This document shows, one piece after another, positions 8,205 through 15,292 of a stretch of 20,457 nt of DNA. The notes under the pieces are model-generated. The model was given only the letters and a program-made list of their open reading frames with translations, was not told where the DNA came from and made no database searches. The stretch comes from a virus. Position numbers and translations under genes: made by a program. Each line of letters starts with the position of its first letter. The stretch's first letter is position 1. The stretch lies in the IMG/VR virus record IMGVR_UViG_3300025585_001131, positions 1-20,457 of that record; one strand, 5' to 3'.

Positions 8205-8414
8205 ATGAACATGATTAAAAGGATAGTTAAGGGGCTTCTTAAGTGGTTTAAGGCTGCTGTAATTGAGAGCATTGCCCAGATATTCACCATTCTTGGCTTC
8301 TTTATTGCATGGCTTACCCTTACAGGTACCGCCCAGCAGGTAGTGGGGGTAGCCACATTAATATCAATTGCTCTGTGGCTTATTACCATCCCGCTTCGTG
8401 AAGATAAAGAATAG
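8205..8414 (+). CDS. Small two-span membrane protein (holin candidate)
   Basis: A 69-residue protein with a basic amphipathic N-terminus (MNMIKRIVKGLLKWFK), two hydrophobic spans (about 24-40 and 44-62) separated by a short turn, and a charged C-terminus (REDKE). Size, topology and position shortly before a CHAP endolysin match a class II-like holin, which would permeabilise the membrane to time lysis. It starts one base after the stop of the PA14 gene with AAGGAGG (8190-8196) upstream, so it is translationally linked to that gene. The other two-span protein at 8609 is an equally good holin candidate; one may be an antiholin. Function is inferred. Confidence 0.7.
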   Translation: MNMIKRIVKGLLKWFKAAVIESIAQIFTILGFFIAWLTLTGTAQQVVGVATLISIALWLITIPLREDKE

Positions 8415-8415
8415 T

Positions 8416-8424
8416 TGGTATAAT
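8416..8424 (+). promoter_or_regulatory. Extended -10 promoter, leaderless arrangement
   Basis: TGGTATAAT followed by six bases and then the ATG of the lipoprotein gene at 8431. A sigma-70-type start site six to seven bases after the -10 coincides with the A of the ATG, so the mRNA should be leaderless. No Shine-Dalgarno is present, which supports this. Confidence 0.7.
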
Positions 8425-8430
8425 ACAAGT

Positions 8431-8616
8431 ATGAAGATCCGTAATATTTTTTTATCGTGTATACTTGTATTAGGCCTTGGTGGCTGCGGGTATGACGGTC
8501 ACTATCGCTATGCTTGCCAGGATCCAGCAAACTGGGAAAAGGCAGAATGTAATCCACCATTGTGTGAGGCTACAGGAACTTGTACAAAAGACTTGATAGG
8601 AAAACAGGATGAGTAA
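8431..8616 (+). CDS. Small secreted lipoprotein
   Basis: A 61-residue protein starting MKIRNIFLSCIL with a lipobox LGGC (about residues 16-19), so it is probably lipidated and held on the outer face of the membrane. The mature part is only about 43 residues and contains five more cysteines, with aromatic residues in YDGHYRYACQDP. It overlaps the downstream membrane-protein gene by 8 bases. The start at 8431 is chosen because the signal peptide begins there and an extended -10 promoter lies exactly six bases upstream; the longer frame from 8368 would bury the signal peptide. Phage lipoproteins often act in superinfection exclusion or as outer spanin-like factors, but a function cannot be assigned here. 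Confidence 0.75.
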   Translation: MKIRNIFLSCILVLGLGGCGYDGHYRYACQDPANWEKAECNPPLCEATGTCTKDLIGKQDE

Positions 8617-9019
8617 GCAAAGATTAACACCGCAGGATCTTGATGCACGACTAAAGTTTATTCTTGGTTGTACACTTGGAGCAATTTTATTATTTACAGC
8701 GTTAGGTATTTTATACGCACTTATATTCGTAACACAACCAATTGGAGCACAATCAGAAAATGATAAGATGTTTTTCAATGTGCTTGGTTCAGTTGCTACA
8801 TTTATCACAGGAACACTTGCAGGTCTATTGATTGGGCAGAGTGGTGCTAAAGATATTATGCAAGCACAGATGGATAATAAAAAAGTAGATTCAGAAATTA
8901 GAATGGCAGAAGATAAACTTGATGCAGAGTTAGACGAAGTAAGAGCAAGACTCGCTGCCAAGCCAGACGGTGCAATGCCAGCAGAGCAACCAGTAGATAC
9001 TAATTGGGATAAGGAGTAA
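8609..9019 (+). CDS. Two-span membrane protein with coiled-coil tail (holin candidate)
   Basis: A 136-residue protein with hydrophobic spans at about 15-41 and 56-76, a Gly-rich second span (GSVATFITGTLAGLLIG), then a charged helix (about 80-118) likely to form a coiled coil, and a flexible acidic tail. It lies directly upstream of the endolysin, three bases apart, with AAGGAG at its own 3' end serving that gene. This linkage makes it a candidate holin or lysis regulator; a tail-associated membrane protein is an alternative. The family is not recognised with certainty. Confidence 0.7.
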   Translation: MSKQRLTPQDLDARLKFILGCTLGAILLFTALGILYALIFVTQPIGAQSENDKMFFNVLGSVATFITGTLAGLLIGQSGAKDIMQAQMDNKKVDSEIRMAEDKLDAELDEVRARLAAKPDGAMPAEQPVDTNWDKE

Positions 9020-9022
9020 GCG

Positions 9023-9658
9023 ATGGCACAAGATGATTTTCCAGTACCAGCAGCAACAGAAAAGGCTCCGCAAGGAACTGCTGCTCGTCTTATTCAAGTT
9101 GCTAAATCTCAAGTAGGATATATCGAAGGTCCTAAAGATAATGAAACAAAATACGGTGCATATACAAAGGCAAACTTTCAACCATGGTGTGGATCATTTG
9201 TTAATTGGTGCGGTAATGAGGCTGGCGTAAAGATTCCTAATACTGTTTACACTCCAGGTGGTGCACAGGCATTTAAAAAGGCTGGGGCATGGATTGATGG
9301 AGATGTAGCAGATCCAGAGCCAGGGGATATTGCTTATTTTGATTTCCCATCAGATGGTGTCGATAGAATCTCACATGTTGGAATTGTTGTTGAAGATAAT
9401 GAAGATGGAACTGTTTGGTGCATTGAAGGAAATACTTCTTCAAACAAGAAGGGTAGCCAAAGAAATGGTGGAGAATGCTGCAAACAACTTCGTGCCTATA
9501 AGAAAAATAAAGCAGGAGTAATGGTTTCAATAGTTGGATTTGGTCGTCCTAAATTCAAGGGTGCAGGAAAAACATCAGAAATAACTACTAATAAGACTGA
9601 TAAGCCTAAGCCAACTAAAGTAAAAACTTGTCCAACATGCCAGCAAGAAATCAAGTAG
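9023..9658 (+). CDS. CHAP-domain endolysin (peptidoglycan amidase/endopeptidase)
   Basis: A 211-residue protein with a CHAP/NlpC-like cysteine peptidase domain (about 18-180) that cuts peptidoglycan cross-links or stems at lysis. The catalytic Cys56 is in WCGSFVNW, His118 in ISHVGIV and an acidic/polar third residue in CIEGN (Glu135/Asn137); GDIAYFDF is the usual strand before the His. There is no signal peptide, so it would need a holin. After the domain comes a Lys/Thr/Pro-rich linker (181-200) and a tiny C-terminal CPTCQQ motif (C203/C206) that resembles half a zinc knuckle, so it may bind metal or dimerise. AAGGAG lies seven bases before the ATG. A strong promoter begins at its stop codon. 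Confidence 0.88.
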   Translation: MAQDDFPVPAATEKAPQGTAARLIQVAKSQVGYIEGPKDNETKYGAYTKANFQPWCGSFVNWCGNEAGVKIPNTVYTPGGAQAFKKAGAWIDGDVADPEPGDIAYFDFPSDGVDRISHVGIVVEDNEDGTVWCIEGNTSSNKKGSQRNGGECCKQLRAYKKNKAGVMVSIVGFGRPKFKGAGKTSEITTNKTDKPKPTKVKTCPTCQQEIK

Positions 9659-9687
9659 TTGACATATTTTTAGTTCAATGCTATACT
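9659..9687 (+). promoter_or_regulatory. Sigma-70-type promoter before the Ntn-hydrolase gene
   Basis: TTGACA (9659-9664), a 17-base spacer, then TATACT (9682-9687) preceded by the extended TGC. The transcript would start near 9694, followed by AGAAAGG (9701-9707) and the ATG at 9714. This is among the best consensus matches in the window. Confidence 0.85.
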
Positions 9688-9713
9688 AAATAATAAATAT
9701 AGAAAGGTATTCA

Positions 9714-10247
9714 ATGACTTGTATTGCAGTTGTGCGTGATGTTACAACAAACAAAATCTATATGGCTGGAGATCGTGGTGTTTCTGATGATAACACTATT
9801 AATGTTTGTTCTAGTCCAAAGGTTTGGAAAAAAGAAGGATACCTTTTTGGATATGCTGGTTCAATGGATGGGGACAGAATAAAGCATTTATTTGTTCCGC
9901 CAACACCAGAACCAAGAGTAAATATTGATAAGTTTATGTATAGTAAATTCCTTAAAGCACTTAGAAAATTTTATGAAGAGTGGTGGGTAGATATATCTCC
10001 ATCATCTGATTTTGGATTAATTATTTGTGTTAAAGGAAAAATTTATGAACATAATGCAGCAGATATGTCATTAACACAATACGATCAAGATTATTTAGCA
10101 ATGGGATCTGGCGGTGATTTAGCCTTGGGTTCTTTGTATTCAACTAAGTCATATAAGGACGGTAGAAAAAGAGCAAACTTAGCGGTTCAGGCTGCTATTA
10201 ATCACTCAACTTCTTGTAAAGGTCCTATTGACATTGTAAGCATTTAA
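9714..10247 (+). CDS. HslV/20S-proteasome-like Ntn hydrolase
   Basis: A 177-residue protein with the HslV/proteasome-beta layout. It begins Met-Thr-Cys, so removal of Met would expose Thr2 as the N-terminal nucleophile. It continues with IYMAGDRGVSDD (Asp20/Arg21), a basic SPKVWKK (Lys36, where proteasome Lys33 is expected), FGYAGSMDGD, and a late GSGGDLALG (131-139). These match the family's catalytic and turn motifs in order, and the length equals HslV (about 175). It has its own strong promoter and ribosome binding site. No HslU-like unfoldase or alpha subunit is seen in the window, so it may use a host partner, form a free peptidase, or have lost protease activity. Assignment to the fold is fairly secure; substrates are unknown. 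Confidence 0.75.
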   Translation: MTCIAVVRDVTTNKIYMAGDRGVSDDNTINVCSSPKVWKKEGYLFGYAGSMDGDRIKHLFVPPTPEPRVNIDKFMYSKFLKALRKFYEEWWVDISPSSDFGLIICVKGKIYEHNAADMSLTQYDQDYLAMGSGGDLALGSLYSTKSYKDGRKRANLAVQAAINHSTSCKGPIDIVSI

Positions 10248-10256
10248 GTATATACT
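10228..10256 (+). promoter_or_regulatory. Perfect-spacing promoter inside the end of the hydrolase gene, leaderless
   Basis: TTGACA (10228-10233), 17 bases, TATACT (10251-10256), then six bases to the ATG at 10263. The predicted start of transcription coincides with the start codon, and there is no Shine-Dalgarno, so the next gene is probably leaderless. Confidence 0.82.
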
Positions 10257-10262
10257 AAAGAT

Positions 10263-10466
10263 ATGAATCATATGGGTATGGAAGATCTGTCTCCAGAGGA
10301 GCAGGAATTTGGTATTTGGTTACAAAACGGCATTGAAAGAGGCTGGATCAGTGACCCTTATTGCCACACACATGACGGTGGCTATGAGTATATGAGTGAA
10401 GAAGAAATAGAAGAATGGGAAGCAGGAGGCGACCCATGTGAACTTGTGATTAGGATTTTTATATAA
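10263..10466 (+). CDS. Conserved small acidic actinophage protein
   Basis: A 67-residue, strongly acidic protein. The pattern [18 protein letters not shown] followed by [14 protein letters not shown] and a hydrophobic end is one I associate with small proteins found in many actinophages, of unknown function. Two cysteines (about 54 and 58 in the motif region and near the end) and two His in CHTH could bind metal. Likely leaderless, with its own promoter six bases before the ATG. The stop overlaps the next start as TAATG. Confidence 0.72.
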   Translation: MNHMGMEDLSPEEQEFGIWLQNGIERGWISDPYCHTHDGGYEYMSEEEIEEWEAGGDPCELVIRIFI

Positions 10467-11650
10467 TGAAAAAAATATTGCTTGCATCATTTTTAATCAT
10501 TGCGTTGCTACCAACTTCGGCTCAGGCATCAACAAAAGAAAGAGCATGCCCAAAAAGTCAAATTAATAAAGTAAAGGATGGCTTTGTTTGCAAAAAAGTT
10601 GGAAATGTTTATAGATGGACAAAAATAGCAACACCAAAGCCTTCTGCTATACCAACACCTACTCCAACACCAACACCTACTCCAACACCGACTCCTACTC
10701 CAACACCGACTCCTACTCCAACTCCTACTCCAACACCGACTCTTACTCCAACTCCTACTCCAACTCCAACTCCAACACCTACTCCAACAATTATTCCAGA
10801 ATATATCAAGATTTATCAAAGTATGAACAATAATTTTGAAAAGTATGCTGGTGAAAATGTTGATGTTCGCTCAGTATTTTCTCCTTCTGTAAATGTTGAA
10901 GAAGCCAAAAAAATTGAATCAAGATTCGAAAGTGTGCTATCTCAATATTCTAAAATCTTAAAAACTAAAGTTCAGATAGTGTTTGTATCTGAAAAAGATT
11001 TTGAATGGTATAAAAATAAAACTATTGAGATTGAAGGTGGAAACGGAAGTTGGCAATTTTGGAATAGCGGACATTGCGAAATTACAGAAACAAGACGGTG
11101 TAGTTATGGATCTGGAACTTTCGGAGGCTATGCTACATTTTATCATTTCGTAGGTTCAAAATCATCTTGGCCTCAGTGGATGAATTTATCAGTTGATCAT
11201 GAGGCTATTCATATGTATCAATCAAGTGTTTGGGGTTCATACCATGGTTCATGCTGGTCTGCAGAAGGTTATGCAAATGCAGTAGGCTGGGCAAAAACAT
11301 CAAAGTATGAACAGAGTTATGTTGATATGCAAAGAAAAGGAACTATACGAGATAATCTGAATAAGGTATGGCCAAACCATAAAACATTTACCCAACAACA
11401 GTTTGCTGATGCAATCAAACAACAAGTGTCAAACAATGACAAATGTTTTTCAGATATAACTGGTTATTGGTTAGGGGCTATGTTTACTGAATATCTTTTT
11501 AAAACATATGAATTTGATAAAGTTCAAAACTTTTTTATAAATATTATAACTTTAGGTGTAGATCAAAGTTTACGGAATAACTTTGGAATTAGTTCAGACA
11601 CATTTTATTACAATGTATCTGAATACATAATTGCAGAAAGTCGGTCATAA
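10466..11650 (+). CDS. Secreted HExxH zinc metallopeptidase-like protein with Thr-Pro linker
   Basis: A 394-residue exported protein. A signal peptide (1-21, ending SAQA) is followed by a short Cys-containing module (22-55; [17 protein letters not shown] then VYRW) of a type common in secreted actinobacterial proteins. Then come about 44 residues of TPTP linker (63-106) and a C-terminal domain (about 108-394). That domain contains HEAIHMYQ with H243/E244/H247 and a downstream SAEGYA with Glu265, the gluzincin layout (two His and a Glu binding zinc). The Ala/Tyr pattern around the motif resembles collagenase- or DUF2268-type peptidases. It probably acts outside the infected cell on a surface or environmental protein. 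The ATG overlaps the upstream stop (TAATG), with a weak AGGA ten bases before it. Confidence 0.8.
   Translation: MKKILLASFLIIALLPTSAQASTKERACPKSQINKVKDGFVCKKVGNVYRWTKIATPKPSAIPTPTPTPTPTPTPTPTPTPTPTPTPTPTPTLTPTPTPTPTPTPTPTIIPEYIKIYQSMNNNFEKYAGENVDVRSVFSPSVNVEEAKKIESRFESVLSQYSKILKTKVQIVFVSEKDFEWYKNKTIEIEGGNGSWQFWNSGHCEITETRRCSYGSGTFGGYATFYHFVGSKSSWPQWMNLSVDHEAIHMYQSSVWGSYHGSCWSAEGYANAVGWAKTSKYEQSYVDMQRKGTIRDNLNKVWPNHKTFTQQQFADAIKQQVSNNDKCFSDITGYWLGAMFTEYLFKTYEFDKVQNFFINIITLGVDQSLRNNFGISSDTFYYNVSEYIIAESRS
10649..10785 (+). repeat. Thr-Pro linker tandem repeat
   Basis: Imperfect repeats of ACTCCAACACCGACTCCT-type units within the metallopeptidase gene, coding for (TP)n with one TL interruption. 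Codon variation (ACT/ACA/ACC and CCA/CCT/CCG) shows an old repeat kept at protein level; it is still a likely site of length change. Confidence 0.85.
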
Positions 11651-11651
11651 A

Positions 11652-13079
11652 TTGATAATTTTAGGAATAAATGAAACCAGTCATGATGCATCAGTTTCTT
11701 TAATTGAAGATGGAAACATACTTTTTGCAGGGCATGCAGAAAGATATAGTAAGCAAAAAAATGATTGGTATACAAATCAAGAACTAATTGAGGATGCACT
11801 ACAGTACGGACTTCCAGATAAAATAGCATATTATGAAAAACCTTTTTTAAAGGCATCTAGGCTAGTATTAAGGGGTGGGGCAGGAGATTGGAAACCAAAT
11901 ATTCCATTAAATGTTCCAGTGCATTATTTTAAGCATCATCATTCTCATGCAGCAGCAGGGTACTACACAAGTAAATTTGATGATGCGGTTATAGTTGTTT
12001 TAGATGCAATAGGAGAATATAATACTTCTACAGTATGGACTGGAGAAGGAAACAATATAAAGTTAAAGTATAAGCAAAACTATCCAATAAGTTTTGGACT
12101 ATTTTACTCAGCATTTACTAAATTAGTAGGTCTTATGCCTAATCAAGAAGAATATATTATGATGGGTATGGCTGCTTATGGAGACTGGACAAGATATTAT
12201 GTTAAAGTTAAAGAATATTTTCCTAGTATAAATAAACAAAAATATAATTTTCATAAAGGTATTTTAGATTGGGATGAGCCAATTGACGAGCAAGCAAAAT
12301 TTGATATTGCTGCTGCCGTTCAAAAAGTTTATGAAGATAGACTAGTTAATTTTATGGCTATGGCACAAAAAATTACAGGCAAAAGAAATCTAGTCTTTAT
12401 GGGTGGATGTGCACTTAATTGTGCAGCAAACACAATGCTTTGGAGAATGTTTGATGATGTTTGGATTATGCCAAATCCTGGTGATGCTGGATCTTCGCTT
12501 GGCGCTGCTGCTGCTCTTTATGGAAAACACATAAACTGGAATCATCCATATCTTGGCTACGATCTTGGGGGAAAGTATCCAGTGAATGCTATTATGGCAG
12601 AATTAATTAGAAATAAAATTGCTGCGGTAGCAACTGGTAGAGCAGAATATGGACCAAGAGCGCTGGGCAATAGAAGCATTCTTGCTGATCCAAGGGATCC
12701 AAATATTAAAGATAAAGTTAATTTAATTAAGCAAAGAGAATTATTTAGACCATTTGCTCCTGTTGTTTTAGAAGAGTATGCAGGTAAATGGTTTGATATG
12801 AACTTTACTTCTCCATATATGCAATATGCGGTTAAATGCCTACAACCAGAAAAAATACCTTCGGTTGTTCATAAAGATGGAACATCTAGAGTTCAAACAG
12901 TAAATAGACAACAACACCCAGGACTATATGAATTATTATCACATTGGTACTCTATAACTGGAGTTCCTATATTATTAAACACAAGTTTAAATATAAAAGG
13001 ACAACCACTATTAAATGATAATAATGATATAATTAATTGGGAAAAGGCCTACGGCCATAAAATAGTAAGAGGAGAATAA
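11652..13079 (+). CDS. NodU/TobZ-type carbamoyltransferase
   Basis: A 475-residue enzyme of the family that moves the carbamoyl group from carbamoyl phosphate, via carbamoyl-adenylate, to a hydroxyl of a sugar or nucleoside. The N-terminal Kae1-like ATPase domain opens MIILGINETSHDASVSLI, carries the metal-binding HHHSHA (95-100) and LDAIGEYNTS (from about 117), and then GGCALNCAANTML (251-263). The C-terminal YrdC-like domain holds GRAEYGPRALGNRS (329-342). I chose the TTG at 11652 because the protein then starts exactly at the family's usual MxILGIN; a TTG at 11631 would add seven residues overlapping the upstream gene. Somewhat shorter than NodU (about 560). It is the first gene of a modification-like block and is followed one base later by a DUF2061 gene. 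Confidence 0.87.
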   Translation: MIILGINETSHDASVSLIEDGNILFAGHAERYSKQKNDWYTNQELIEDALQYGLPDKIAYYEKPFLKASRLVLRGGAGDWKPNIPLNVPVHYFKHHHSHAAAGYYTSKFDDAVIVVLDAIGEYNTSTVWTGEGNNIKLKYKQNYPISFGLFYSAFTKLVGLMPNQEEYIMMGMAAYGDWTRYYVKVKEYFPSINKQKYNFHKGILDWDEPIDEQAKFDIAAAVQKVYEDRLVNFMAMAQKITGKRNLVFMGGCALNCAANTMLWRMFDDVWIMPNPGDAGSSLGAAAALYGKHINWNHPYLGYDLGGKYPVNAIMAELIRNKIAAVATGRAEYGPRALGNRSILADPRDPNIKDKVNLIKQRELFRPFAPVVLEEYAGKWFDMNFTSPYMQYAVKCLQPEKIPSVVHKDGTSRVQTVNRQQHPGLYELLSHWYSITGVPILLNTSLNIKGQPLLNDNNDIINWEKAYGHKIVRGE

Positions 13080-13080
13080 A

Positions 13081-13299
13081 ATGGAATCAACTAAAAGAAC
13101 ATTACTTAAAACAGCAAGTTGGGAAACATTTCACCTAGTAGGTGTTGCTGGCATCATATCTCTTGTAACATGGAAGATTACTGGCGAGGTAGATTATGAA
13201 TATGCTAGTCTTGGTGCGCTAGGATATATTGCCTGGGAAGCACTTGGCTATTTTATTCATGAAAGAGTTTGGGCAAAGTGGGGAAGGAAAGTAAAGTAA
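13081..13299 (+). CDS. DUF2061-like two-span membrane protein
   Basis: A 72-residue protein with two hydrophobic spans (about 18-32 and 42-58) and the family pattern: a start STKRTLLKTASWE, an Ile/Thr-rich first span with WKITG, and a C-terminal IHERVWAKWGR. This is the layout of DUF2061 (PF09834), small inner-membrane proteins of unknown function. The ATG follows the carbamoyltransferase stop by one base, with AGAGGAGAAT upstream, so the two are expressed together. The link suggests a membrane-associated modification step, but that is inference. Confidence 0.75.
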   Translation: MESTKRTLLKTASWETFHLVGVAGIISLVTWKITGEVDYEYASLGALGYIAWEALGYFIHERVWAKWGRKVK

Positions 13300-13400
13300 T
13301 GCGTATTAAAATTATTAGATTTATTGCTAAAGTATTGGGATATGAATTAAGTTCCGCACCAAGGGGAGTACCTGTATGGCAACTACGAAAGAAAAAGTAG
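13299..13400 (+). CDS. 33-aa basic peptide
   Basis: A very short gene whose ATG overlaps the previous stop (TAATG) and whose TAG at 13398-13400 is one base before the next ATG. The product begins MRIKIIRFIAKVLGYEL, a basic amphipathic helix, and ends GVPVWQLRKKK. AAGGA lies about ten bases upstream of the start. It fills the gap between two confident genes exactly, which is why I keep it. No function can be assigned; a membrane-associated peptide is possible. Confidence 0.55.
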   Translation: MRIKIIRFIAKVLGYELSSAPRGVPVWQLRKKK

Positions 13401-13401
13401 T

Positions 13402-13587
13402 ATGCCAGCATATGAATATGACTGCATGTCTTGTGCAGTAAGATATACAAAAGTCAGAAGCATGTCAGAAAATGACCCAGGCTATGAGTGTGACACTTGC
13501 CAAAAACCTTTGGTTCGTGTATACTCTAGTATAGGAGTTACATTTAACGGCTCTGGATTTTATAAAACTGACAATAGAAAGGTATAA
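13402..13587 (+). CDS. FmdB-like zinc ribbon protein
   Basis: A 61-residue protein with the FmdB family signature: MPAYEYDCMSCAVRYTKV start, a Cys4 ribbon (C8/C11 with C30/C33) and the C-terminal SSIGVTFNGSGFYKTD motif. In bacteria FmdB proteins are small zinc ribbons of unclear, possibly regulatory, function. It sits in a line of tightly packed small genes. The next gene begins two bases after its stop. Confidence 0.85.
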   Translation: MPAYEYDCMSCAVRYTKVRSMSENDPGYECDTCQKPLVRVYSSIGVTFNGSGFYKTDNRKV

Positions 13588-13588
13588 T

Positions 13589-13846
13589 ATGTTTAGTATG
13601 CTTAGGGATAAAGAAGAAGAAAAGGTATGGATTCTTGATGCCAGAGATAGGTGCGACAGATGTAGCGCTCAGGCATATGTAAAGGTTTTGGGCAAAAACA
13701 ACACAGACCTTTTATTCTGTGGTCACCATTATGATAAGGCAATGAGTAATGCAGTCGGATATGATAATATGATGAAGTATATGGAAAGCGTTATTGATGA
13801 AAGAGAAAGACTTGTTGAAAATAAACAACAAGGCAAAGATTATTAA
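13589..13846 (+). CDS. DUF7455-like actinobacterial zinc-binding protein
   Basis: An 85-residue protein whose DRCDRCSAQAYVKVL (20-34) and LLFCGHHY (41-48) match small actinobacterial proteins I know as DUF7455, with C22/C25/C44 and His46 or His47 as probable zinc ligands. The second half is an amphipathic helix (50-80). Cellular homologues are conserved in Actinobacteria, so this supports the host assignment. GAAAGG precedes the ATG. The stop overlaps the next start (TAATG). The phage function is unknown; it may mimic a host regulatory protein. Confidence 0.78.
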   Translation: MFSMLRDKEEEKVWILDARDRCDRCSAQAYVKVLGKNNTDLLFCGHHYDKAMSNAVGYDNMMKYMESVIDERERLVENKQQGKDY

Positions 13847-14652
13847 TGAACTTTCATTTTTTATTAAATAGTGGCATGTTAAATGTTAAGCAATTATCAC
13901 ATTTATCAAATCAAATAAATGATTCTGGCTATGACTCATTATTATTGACATACCACTCTTTATCTCCAGACTATTGGATTAAAAGTGCAGCAGCATTAAA
14001 CACTGATCATAAATTTAAATATATGATTGCATTAAGACCATTTAACATGAGTTATCAACATTTTGCCATGATGGTAGAAGGTTTTAATCAAATTCAAAAA
14101 AACAGACTAATAATTAACTTTATTGCTGGAGACTTTCATAATAGATCTGACGAAGATAAACAATCAGATGTTTACGGTCTTTTTGATTCAATAGATACTA
14201 TAGAAAAAAGAAAAACAATTGTAAGAGATTTTGTAGATAACTACAAAAAACACCCATTACATATTGATCCTCCAAAATTTGTTTTTAGCGGGTACTCTAA
14301 ATATATGATAGAAACTGCTGAAATGTTTAATGGAACAACACTGTGTATGTTGGACGATTATTATAAAAATATAGAATTATTTAAAAATATTAAAAATAAA
14401 ATGGTTTCAGTTTTATTGGTCATTAGGGATACAGAAGAACTTGCGGAAAAAGAGGCAAAAGAAATGTTAAATGAAAGACAGTTAGAATACTCATTTTATG
14501 GAACTGAATCTTCTGTAGCACAAAAAATGCTAAATCTTTCAAAGGATGGCATAACTGATATACTTGTAAGTGCATACTCTGGTTCTTCTCACATAGATAA
14601 CGAGAGTATATCAAGAATACACGAATGTATAAGGAGAATAAAAAATGTATGA
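13846..14652 (+). CDS. Luciferase-like monooxygenase-fold protein (LLM)
   Basis: A 268-residue TIM-barrel-type protein. GYDSLLLTYHS (28-38), KYMIALRPFNMSY (58-70) and NRLIINFIAGDFH (86-98) correspond to the strands of bacterial luciferase/SsuD-like monooxygenases, and the end (YSFYGTESSVAQKMLNLSKDGITDILVSAYSG region, about 215-248) matches the usual closing segment. Relatives use FMN or F420 to oxidise alkanesulfonates, aldehydes or other small molecules; actinobacteria are rich in F420-dependent members. It is shorter than most (about 330-380), with a compressed central region. It overlaps the SNase gene by 8 bases. The substrate is unknown, and the protein could be a diverged non-catalytic relative. 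Confidence 0.72.
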   Translation: MNFHFLLNSGMLNVKQLSHLSNQINDSGYDSLLLTYHSLSPDYWIKSAAALNTDHKFKYMIALRPFNMSYQHFAMMVEGFNQIQKNRLIINFIAGDFHNRSDEDKQSDVYGLFDSIDTIEKRKTIVRDFVDNYKKHPLHIDPPKFVFSGYSKYMIETAEMFNGTTLCMLDDYYKNIELFKNIKNKMVSVLLVIRDTEELAEKEAKEMLNERQLEYSFYGTESSVAQKMLNLSKDGITDILVSAYSGSSHIDNESISRIHECIRRIKNV

Positions 14653-15052
14653 GTATAGAGTAAAAAAGGTAACTAGTGTTGTAGATGGAGATACAATAGA
14701 TGTAGATATCGATCTTGGTTTTAGTGTGTCTTTTTCTCAAAGAGTTAGGCTTGCTGGAATTGATACGCCAGAGTCACGAACATCTGATAAATTTGAAAAA
14801 ACATTAGGTCTTGAGGCTAAAGAATATCTTAAGTATAAACTAAAAGATGCTAAGACTGTTATAATTAAAACAGAAAAGCCAGACTCGTCAGAGAAGTATG
14901 GTCGCATTCTTGGCTGGTTATATGTTGATGGAGACACTGTATCTGTTAATGATCATATGATTGAGGACGGATATGCTTGGGGATATCTTGGAGAGACCAA
15001 GGTAAAAGACTTTGCTGCACTTGCTGCACAAAGAAAAAAGTCTGGAAAGTAA
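14645..15052 (+). CDS. Thermonuclease (SNase-like) family nuclease
   Basis: A 135-residue SNase-fold nuclease. The metal and catalytic residues are all present: DGDT with Asp16, RLAGIDTPE with Arg35/Asp40/Glu43, and GRILG with Arg87. The fold normally cleaves DNA or RNA with Ca2+. There is no signal peptide, so it should act inside the cell, perhaps degrading host DNA or trimming phage intermediates. AAGGAGA (14631-14637) precedes the ATG, and it overlaps the end of the LLM gene by 8 bases. Confidence 0.9.
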   Translation: MYEYRVKKVTSVVDGDTIDVDIDLGFSVSFSQRVRLAGIDTPESRTSDKFEKTLGLEAKEYLKYKLKDAKTVIIKTEKPDSSEKYGRILGWLYVDGDTVSVNDHMIEDGYAWGYLGETKVKDFAALAAQRKKSGK

Positions 15053-15067
15053 TTTTAATAGGAAAAC

Positions 15068-15292
15068 ATGCAAGCAAAAAATGAGGCTATGATTGAGCAT
15101 CTTCTAATGCAGGGTGCAATAGAGATGGCTGGAATTGACAACAATGGTCAGATGTATTATAATATTACATATAAGTTAAAAGAGGTTAACCCTAAACTTT
15201 ATGAAGAACTATACAAACAATATACTGACCATATGTTTAGACTAATAGACAAAGGGCCAGAAATAATGCATTGGAGAATAAATGTCGACTGA
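15068..15292 (+). CDS. Small protein, paralogue of the next gene
   Basis: A 74-residue protein of unknown function. Its first half (EHLLMQGAIEMAGID, then MYYNITYKLKEVNPKLY) aligns clearly with residues about 6-42 of the following protein, so the pair is a tandem duplication. It is largely helical after residue 40. AGGAAAAC precedes the ATG, and it overlaps the next gene by 11 bases. Confidence 0.7.
   Translation: MQAKNEAMIEHLLMQGAIEMAGIDNNGQMYYNITYKLKEVNPKLYEELYKQYTDHMFRLIDKGPEIMHWRINVD

Noticed and set aside
8368-8430. Longer N-terminus for the lipoprotein beginning at 8368
   Set aside because: It would place 21 residues before the signal peptide, which needs to be N-terminal, and a leaderless promoter fits the ATG at 8431.
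10529-10833. Several open frames through the TP-linker repeat (Tyr/Ser/Asn- or Val/Gly-rich)
   Set aside because: They arise only from the low-complexity DNA; the metallopeptidase frame has the signal peptide and catalytic motifs.
13583-13588. TATAAT immediately before the DUF7455-like gene as a promoter
   Set aside because: It touches the ATG directly, so transcription would start inside the gene; GAAAGG upstream fits ordinary translation from the operon.
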